Part shown: positions 56,458 through 64,000 of the stretch, in pieces
Layout: the number at the start of each line of letters is the position of its first letter
Numbering within the stretch: the first letter of the stretch is position 1
Source: Allodiplogaster sudhausi
Taxonomy: Eukaryota; Nematoda; Chromadorea; Rhabditida; Diplogasteridae
DNA: 64,000 nucleotides
NCBI GenBank assembly: GCA_945643635.1
Contig: CALZFC010000016.1
Span: 3,127,501 to 3,191,500 of the forward strand
Reading direction: 5' to 3'
Notes under the pieces: generated by a model
The model's database searches: none
Told to the model about the DNA's origin: nothing
Seen by the model: only the letters and a program-made list of their open reading frames with translations
Made by a program: the position numbers and the translations under genes

Positions 56458-59400
56458 GGAAAGAGAGAGAGGGAAGTAGAGACGGCGAGAGTGAGAGAGA
56501 GAAGGACAGGTAGTGACAGATAGGGCAACAGAGGGGAAACAAAGATATGACATGCCTTGTCATCCAGACTCTTCGCATCTTGCATGTCGAGCCAGTTTTC
56601 ATCGGCAGCCGTTAGGCAATCACCTATCAGATAAAGTGCGAGAAGAGAGCACAGAGAGAGAGAGAAAGAGACTGGATAAGGTAGACAAAGATGGTGAGAG
56701 TGGGAAGTGGAGAAGATGGACTATAAGGGCATGGGAGGCTGATGGGGATAACGATGAAAGCGATAGCAAAGACATACTTCTCCTTGTTCGAATAAAAAAA
56801 AGAGGTCTTCCATTATCTGCACAATTTGACCCCGGCCCCTATCATCTATCGAATACACGGGGGCGAATGTAATTGGCTCTATCGCGACGGGCAATGCGGA
56901 AATGGGATAGTGATAAAAAAAGACCTTGGCGATAACAGGTGCACATCCCGTTCTCAACAACTGCATAACAGAGATAAAGGTATTCCTAAGATATATTGCA
57001 TCTTAAAGGAGGTCCGAGGCAGTATAATAGTTTCTAAAGTGTGTTTTATTTATGGTTAGATAACCGCAGCTAACATCTTCTTTGTTCCGTTTCTTTCAAG
57101 GGTGTTTCTTTAGCTGCTGGCTCGGTGACGACGACGACCGCTCCTGGTGTGACTACAACTACTGCTTCAACCACTTCTACCACTCCGTCAACTACTACAA
57201 GTAAACACGGAAATACGTAGATATATACTTACATAAATATAACTTTTGAGTTCTAATCGAGTAACTTTTTTCTTTTACAAATTATTAACAAGTAACTTTA
57301 TTTCTTTGGGATGTGCACGAGTGTGCATGATTTCATGGGTGGAATGGAATTCCGTCACATGATATTTCTGCAAACATCACAATGTGTGAGCCATGGACAT
57401 AACAATTCATAATTTCATTGAATATTATTAATATACAAATCGAACTGTAAGAAAGAAAAAAGAATTTCTTGATAAAAGAATATATAAAATGAATAATTAA
57501 ATAAAATAATTAATCAATTATGATGTTCCTCAGCCACGGTAAAGACATGCGCCGACTGCGTGCAGCCGCCGTACAGGTACAGCAGTTACTTCCATAACCT
57601 CCGTGACCTCATCGAACCTCCCCCCTCTGACTCCATGGATCTCATTGGATACCCCTTCCCTAGACAACCGTGACCTCACCAAACCCCCCTGATTCGATGG
57701 CTCTCATCTGATACCCCCTTTTTGCAAGCTTTGGAATTCTTTGTCTCTTTCTCTTCTCTCACTCTCCCTCTCTCCCTCTCTCTCTTTCTCTCTCTCCCTC
57801 TGTCCCTCTCTCTCTCTCCCTCTCTCTCTCTACAGTACCGCGCCTACCACCGATTGCCCTCTCACCACTGCTGACGGCTACTGCGACGAGACAGGCCTGC
57901 AGGTGGCTCGAAGCACAAATAACAACTGTGCAGTCTTCCATTGCAACTCGCCCTTCCAAACGTACGCACAAGCGGTCAGTAAAGATTTCTTCTTTTCTAC
58001 ATCTCTAACTGTCAGCCTACACTCTATCGTACCTACATACATAAAAAAAATCTCTCCCATTTCCCCCCCTCTCTCTCTGTCTCTCTTACCCTCACTCTCT
58101 CTTCTATGTCCCCTCTTTGCTCTCTGTCTATCTATAACCACCCTCTCACTCTCTCTCTCCCTAATTCCTTCCATTCAGCCCGGCATGGCCACGTTCACGC
58201 TGGAGGGCGACGTGATGTGTAATGCGGACGCGACCACGTACACAGGCGTGATGACAGGAATGATGTATCCGGCAGGCACGAGACTAATCTGCGCCGCTCG
58301 TCTGTTTCCCATTCATACATTCTAGCACGAAGTTCAAAAATAAAACTTAAATAAGAATTTACAAGAATTAAGAAAATGCCCCTGACGATCGAAAAAACTT
58401 CTTTTTTGTTTGCATGCATAGACCTTGTGTTGTTCATTATTATTTGAATTTGCCGCCAATTATTTTGGCGATAAATTCAAAAAATAATACTTATCGTAGG
58501 CTACGACTGCACCAAGTGCGTGACGATGTACGACGCGTCGATCCCGGGCGCATTGGCCGAGAGCAACTTCAACCGTATGGGTGGCATCGAGGCGCCCTTC
58601 CACTGCGACCATCAGCGATGCACCGATGGCACACTCTTCTACGGCGCGGTGTGGTTTTTACGTTTGCGATACTGTATTGATGTACGGTACAGAAGGTGGA
58701 TACACGGTATCTATTGCGCGCTAGAGAGTGTGACGGTACTAATGTGCGGTATGGAGGTGAGGGATACGGTATCCTTGTGCTGCGGTGGAGAGGCATATAC
58801 TGTGTGTCTTGACGGAGTTCTCTTGGCTGCTCGATTTTGGCACATGCGTGCACGTCAAAATTTCTATTTCTCCAGTTTTATCATGCATGTAACTAATAAA
58901 AATAAAATTGTTTTTTTTTGCTTGACGATAGCCTAGGAATATCCGGGAATAAGAGAGAGAGAGAGAGAGAAAAATACTTGTTTTATTGATTTTGCAAATT
59001 TAAAGACACCGACCGAAACGCTGACGTGCGACGGCCGTTCGCCGGCGATGCTCATCGACTCGGATATGGCCATGATCGCGCCAATGCAGACTGTCGCGTG
59101 TGGTCAGTGAATTGGCTAAGAATAAAAGAAATGAGGGGGAGGAGTACCTTCTATTGCCCCCTCTAATGATGCCTTTATTTGAGAAGGCGCTTCTAATAAA
59201 CCATGACCATTTATCTTACAGTTTCTCAACGAATTACTTTGCGATCCGATTGCAGTTTGCAGTATGATTTTAAAATAACATACTTGATAAACTTGTAAAA
59301 CTAAAATAATCTTTAAAAAAATATTATATGAATTAATGAGATTTAAATGTTAATGAAACTTAAATAATAAAATTGATCAAGTTAGAAAAGAATCAGAAAA

Positions 59401-60389
59401 TAATAAACTAGTTAACTAATTACAGTGAACTGCGGCTGCATCTCACCGCCAAAGCTCGATAATGCTGTCTGCCCGCCAATGTCCGTGTGCTTCGCGCCAG
59501 TACAGACCAACTGCGAGCAGTCGTGCGCAGATGGAAGCACCATGCAATTTGTGGTGAGAGAGAGGGAAAGAGAGTGAGAGGGAGAGAGAGAAAGGAAGAG
59601 GGAGAATGAGAGAGAGAGAGAGAGTTGGGCAGATGAACTATGAAGCTACGCAAGGTATGTACATACATACATATGTATGTATATGTATGTATGTATGTAT
59701 ATGGGTGTGCATACATACATATATGTACATATTTGAACATTCCTCAAAGCACATACCGTATTTTCTCTATTAGTCCCCCCGGGGGTTCTATTTTTCAATA
59801 CCCTTGCGGGAGTGGGGCACTATTAGAGGGAGGGGGTTCTATTATAGGGAGGGGTACTATTTTTCAATGTGAGTCACTCAATGTTTAATAGCAACATTTT
59901 ATTCCCAAAAAAGAAGAATCGTAGCCCGAATTCAATGGAATCATCACTGGAACATACATAGGTTTTACAACAGATTTATCATGAATTTGGCATTAGTTCA
60001 TTGGTAAGAGCTCCCCCATGCCTCAAGGAGGACTATTGGGGGGGGGGTACTATTGGAGGGGGGGGGGGGGTTCTACTAGAGGGAGGGGTTCTATTTTTCA
60101 ATGTCATTTTCAAAGGGGGGTACTATTAGAGGGGGGTTCTAATAAAGGGAGGGGTACTAATAGAGAAAATACGGTTTATTACATATGTATCCTTTGCTTC
60201 AGAGCGCGCCGGGCGTCTTCACGACCGTGGCCGGCAATAAAATGACTTGTCAACTCGCGACTAACATGTTTATGCCAGCCACAAATCCGCCCGGGGCAGC
60301 AATCAACTGCGCAACTACTAGTAAGGAAGAAGATAGAGAAATAGGCTAAGAGAGAAAGAGAGAGCGATTGAGAGAGAAGATAGAGATAG

Positions 60390-60420
<31 letters not shown>

Positions 60421-61102
60421 AGATAGAGATAGAGAGAGAGATAGAGAGAGAGAGCATAGCAAGAGCAAGGCGAGATTGTTAGGCTAAGAGAGAAAGAGAG
60501 AGCGATTGAGAGAGAAGATAGAGATAGAGAGAGAGATAGAGAGAAAGCATAGCAAGAGCAAGGCGAGATTGTTAGGCTAACAATAAGAGAGAAAGAGAGA
60601 GCGATTGAGAGAGAAGATAGAGATAGAGAGAGAGATAGAGAGAGAGCATAGCAAGAGCAAGGCGAGATTGTTAGGCTAAGAGAGAAAGAGAGAGCGATTG
60701 AGAGAGAAGATAGAGATAGAGAGAGAGATAGAGAGAGAGCATAGCAAGAGCAAGGCGAGATTGTTAGGCTAAGAGAGAAAGAGAGAGCGATTGAGAGAGA
60801 AGATAGAGATAGAGAGATAGAGAGAGAGCATAGCAAGAGCAAGGCGAGATTGTTGTAATTTTACTTGATGATAATTCACAAAATTAATAATAAAATTAGT
60901 CACAACACTTTCTCAGCCCTCTCTCCGACGTCGCCCGATCCGATGTGCCAGACATTCCCTGGACTCATGTACTACAAGGACGGCGATGTCACCAGGGCAG
61001 TCTGCGGAGACGGGCTCATCATGTACAATGTAGGAAGAGGAGACTTGGAGAGTGAAAGGAAGAGGAAGTATTCAAGAGAAAGAGAGAAGGATAGAGAAAG
61101 AT

Positions 61103-61134
<32 letters not shown>

Positions 61135-62007
61135 TTAGGGAAAGAGAGAGAGGGAAAGAGCGAGAGAGGGAAAGAGTGGAAAGAACATAAAAGGGATTGG
61201 GAGAGGGGAGAGGAGCGGCGAAGATGATGGACGGCATGCATTATTTTAATTATTGAACGCACCCTAGACTTGTCGATTTTTATCCTTTCTCAAGGGCCAA
61301 ACCGTCCCCACGCAGTCGCTCGTGTGCACGAACGGAGTGTGGGCTCCGTCGAACAATAACGCTGTCGTTGTTAATATGGCAACTTGCGTTGGTGGGTTCA
61401 TCCGAAATGTACTTAACTTGATAAGCTTAGATTTAATTATTATAATTGTATCGCCTTGTCTCACTACAGATTGCCGTTAAAAAAAGTTTTTTTTCGTATA
61501 CCATCTCTCCGGGTGCGCCCGAGAATGGCCGGGTTATGATATCTGTATCCATCTTGAGCGGACACGACATGTAACGCTTGTCTGAATTCGGCCGGCAACG
61601 GTCAGCCGACCACAAGTCTTTCCGTCATGGGCTCCTTCGGCAACTGCTACGTCAAGTGCATGAGCGGCAGTCCTCTGACAGCTTCTGTTAGAAGCTTCTT
61701 CTTCTTATTCTTCTTCTACTTCTTTTTTTCTTATTCTTCATGGCTTTGCTCGCCTACATCTTACCTTATTTACTAAAAAAGAAAATAAATAAATATTAAT
61801 TTGATGCTAAATAATAAAATGCCTAACCATAAGCAAACATTAATTTAAAAATAAATAAAATAAATAAACATTTAGTTCGTGGACTCAAACGGAGCGGCTG
61901 CGGGCATGCAGACGACGCCATACTTGACGTGCATAGATGGCCAGTCGTTCCTGCAGCTGCCCGACGGTATGCAGCTAATTCCGTCCACACCGCCAGCTTG
62001 CACGTGA
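55016..62007 (+). CDS. Secreted multi-domain Cys-rich protein, 16 exons, 558 residues, C6-domain-like repeats
   Basis: Exons: 55,016-55,088; 55,243-55,329; 55,514-55,560; 55,846-55,963; 57,114-57,200; 57,534-57,576; 57,836-57,974; 58,179-58,299; 58,500-58,648; 59,006-59,102; 59,426-59,553; 60,203-60,320; 60,917-61,029; 61,295-61,391; 61,559-61,686; 61,876-62,007. All junctions fit. A signal peptide (MIRTTLRLLFLASSVNACAQ) is followed by about six similar units, separated once by a Thr-rich linker (exon 5). Units begin with CxxC or CxC (TCADCVQ, YDCTKCV, VNCGCIS, TCNACLN), have an internal Cys pair, and end near LTCDG, LVCTNGVW or LTCIDG. Within a unit the two exons join in phase 0; units are mostly joined in phase 1. 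This resembles the nematode C6 domain, but the match is tentative. Likely an extracellular or surface protein. Confidence 0.8.
59756..60174. mobile_element. TIR element (MITE), copy 4, in intron 11
   Basis: Both terminal repeats (CCGTATTTTCTCTATTAG type) are intact. TA precedes the left end; the right flank reads TT. It is inserted in the same orientation class as the copies in the polymerase introns and lies between exons 11 and 12 of the Cys-rich gene. Confidence 0.85.
60340..60857. repeat. Minisatellite, about five units of 80-137 bp, in intron 12
   Basis: The units contain GCGATTGAGAGAGAAGATAG and CATAGCAAGAGCAAGGCGAG; unit starts (AGGCTAAGAGAG) lie near 60,343, 60,480, 60,571, 60,671 and 60,766. 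One unit has an extra CTAACAATAAG. It is made of GA-rich DNA and produces long artefactual Ser/Leu open frames on the minus strand. Confidence 0.85.
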
Positions 62008-63789
62008 TCTTTCACTCTCACTCTCTCACTCTATCACCCTCCCTCCTACATTTTCTCTCTCTCTCTCTTTCACTCTCTCTCTCTCTCTCTTTCACTCTCT
62101 CTCCCTCTCTCTCTCACACTCTATTTCTCTCTCTCTCTCTCACTCTATTCCTCCCTCTCTCTATCACTTCATCCCTTTCTCTCCACCTTATTCTGGCCAC
62201 AATCTTTTAGCATTGCTTTTCTCAAGCTCTGCCTTCATCTCTCTATTCTCACTCTATTCTATCTTTCTCTCTTTCTCTCTTGCACTCTACCGTTACAATT
62301 GCTATTTCTGCTCTACTGTCGTCCTTTTTTTCATATAAGTATTGCAAATTTCACTGGCCTTAGCTCCTGTTACGGATACATTATGTCATTTCGCCGTTCT
62401 ACGGATATGTCCATTGACTATTTAGAACGATTTAAGGCTAACCAATTTATAGTGATTATGTCATGTTATTTTTGCCACGTGCTATGCCGGAGAGAAGACT
62501 TATGTATGTACAAATCAAAGTTGAAAATATTACGAGCTCCTGCGTGGCAGGAATTTATATATGTACATACATACATATATTAGTAAAAAAATAACAACAA
62601 ATAAACTCTGGATATTTATCATTATTGTGTGCTTCTATTTATGCTAGTCCTTATGCGAACGTTCGATGTGCAATTTGTAATTGTTCGCTAAATTGATAAT
62701 AAGAATGATAACTTACTATTTTGTTGAACGATAAAGTTTTTTTTTGACATTTTGCTAATCCTCCTCTCAAGGATATTTAGAAGACACGTATAGCATTGTG
62801 CAAAGATGGAAAATAAAATCTGGCTTTTATTATTCAGGAATGCGAGGAAAGCACCTGGAAAGATGTCTCGAATCCTTCACAAGTGATGCATTCTTTATGG
62901 CGCAAAATGGAGGCTTTTCCTTAATTCGCAACGTAATAATGGCATGTTTTAATGAAGAATTAAATCTAAAATGTATCATCGAATATTTAATCAGATCATC
63001 CGAGAACCCGTACGAATCAGCTATATTCTGAAAGCGTTGTGTTAATGGTTCTCTGAGACAGCCAAAGCACGTTGAGCTTCTTTTTTCTCTTGGAAGGGAG
63101 AATATATCAACAATGTGCCGTTTGAAGAGAAGTTTTTGGAATGAACACTACCCTAAGGCTATTTTGCCTCTTCCAGTGTTATTTAAAAAAAAGCTTTTTG
63201 TGTTGTAAAAGTAGTACGGCAATGCACCGGAAATGTTCGTATTTTTGTGCTGGCTACCAAACAGCTTGGCTGGCGCCATTCCCTTGCTGGGACTTCTTCT
63301 CAACAACCTCTCCTCTCTTTCCACACATCCCTGTGCTGACTCTTCGTGTGGCCGATTGGACCTTGGAATGGAGCGGATAACTTGACGGTCACTCAAGGTT
63401 TACGCGCGTCGTCGTTCGTATTGTCCCATGGGGAGAGAGAAAGGAGTTTAAGAGACGGAGAAGAAAATAGAGATAAAGACAATGAAAAGGCGCGTGAAGA
63501 AGAAGAAGTAGGAGAAAAGCAGAGAAAAAGACAATGACACTTTAGTATACAGATATGGAGAGAAAAAAGTAGCAATTAATCTCTCCTTCACTTTCTATCG
63601 ATCACTGCCATGGGCGTAGACCATTAAGTGTGTGATGGCATGGGTCGCACTCATTCACATTCGTCATTTGAACAGTCTGTCTGGCTGTCAAATGAAGCTG
63701 TTGAACAAATCCATTTTATATTTGTTAATGAATGCTTTAATTCCTTCTTCATTTTCTCCCTCACTTTCCTCTCTGTATCATTTTCAGTC
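62008..63789. other. No confident gene between the two secreted genes
   Basis: (CT)n sequence at 62,020-62,190, then AT-rich DNA. Open stretches at 62,299-62,583 and 62,798-63,031 have no splice context or motif. The last bases before 63,788 form a pyrimidine-rich acceptor (TTTTCAG). Confidence 0.4.
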
Positions 63790-64000
63790 ATGGTGACAGT
63801 CGCGTTGGCCGCCATTCTCCTTCTCGTGCCAGCTGGCCTCTGCTGCATTCCAATGGTGCCTGCAGGTCTCTCATGCGGATTTGTTTCTTTTGCTATTTCT
63901 TATCTGCTAAACTTTTATTTCTAGTTCAATTAGTAATAGTCTTCAAGTGATGTCATGAAAAAACACCAAATCCGTTGATGATTGTCATTTACCCGAATAC
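63790..64000 (+). CDS. First exon of another secreted protein, cut by the window edge
   Basis: Exon 63,790-63,865 encodes MVTVALAAILLLVPAGLCC and six more residues (IPMVPA), a signal peptide, and ends in phase 1 at a GTCTCT donor. The start follows a TTTTCAG acceptor by two bases. Signal-peptide exon length (25 versus 24 codons) and exit phase match the 16-exon gene upstream, so this is probably a tandem paralogue. The sequence after 63,865 is intron to the window end. Confidence 0.55.

Noticed and set aside
60340..60857. CRISPR array
   Set aside because: Repeats of about 100 bases are contiguous, GA-rich and without unique spacers, in a eukaryotic intron.
62299..63031. Open frames of 94 and 77 codons downstream of the Cys-rich gene
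   Set aside because: AT-rich, no start context or conserved pattern; probably intergenic.
1..64000. Maverick integrase, packaging ATPase or a membrane fusion glycoprotein
   Set aside because: I looked for integrase zinc and DDE motifs, a Walker-type ATPase and long membrane proteins near the virion genes and saw none. The element is incomplete in this window or these genes lie beyond it.

Overview
The window looks like a nematode nuclear contig. The evidence is an srg/srv-like serpentine receptor gene, short AT-rich introns with TTTTCAG-type acceptors, acceptor signals directly in front of start codons (expected for spliced-leader trans-splicing), and secreted Cys-rich and Gly/Cys-rich proteins. 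I cannot name the species. Intergenic and intronic DNA is rich in (GA)n/(CT)n.

Region 1 (1-28,209) is a giant inverted repeat, palindrome A. Two nearly identical arms of about 13.6 kb (282-13,853 and 14,638-28,209) flank a unique spacer of about 0.8 kb. Each arm holds, from outside in: a broken protein-primed DNA polymerase B gene of a Maverick/Polinton element with a TIR element in its first intron; a divergent 69-codon gene; a tRNA-derived SINE-like composite; a second dispersed repeat; an srg/srv-like receptor gene; a hAT-type MITE made of GGGGCC repeats; a repeat with iterated AACTAT/ATAGTT boxes; a degenerate polyubiquitin gene; and an internally deleted eL32-like gene. The spacer carries the last exons of an otherwise missing gene.

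Region 2 (28,404-34,850) is the Maverick virion module. It is itself partly an inverted repeat, palindrome B (arms 28,404-30,793 and 31,389-33,771). Rightward it reads: a partial conserved gene, a basic core-like protein, the major capsid protein, a candidate penton, an adenain-type protease, a C2H2 protein and a Ser-rich CxxC protein. Core, capsid and penton are joined by TAATG stop/start overlaps. Both capsid copies are broken, by different lesions. The polymerase stops at the 28,404 junction, before any palm domain.

Region 3 (34,764-42,423) holds another SINE-like array, a 12-exon gene on the minus strand (35,633-40,048) of a multi-copy uncharacterised family with RNase H/DDE-like motifs, and a 1.6-kb element with long terminal inverted repeats.

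Region 4 (42,424-64,000) is more ordinary host DNA: a relic of the receptor gene near 44.1 kb, a two-exon gene at 46 kb, a six-exon secreted Gly/Cys-rich gene (48.7-50.7 kb), tentative minus-strand exons near 52 kb, a 16-exon secreted protein built from tandemly duplicated two-exon modules (55.0-62.0 kb), and the first exon of another secreted protein at the right edge.

All gene models come from reading splice signals and phase by eye. No alignment or search was run.
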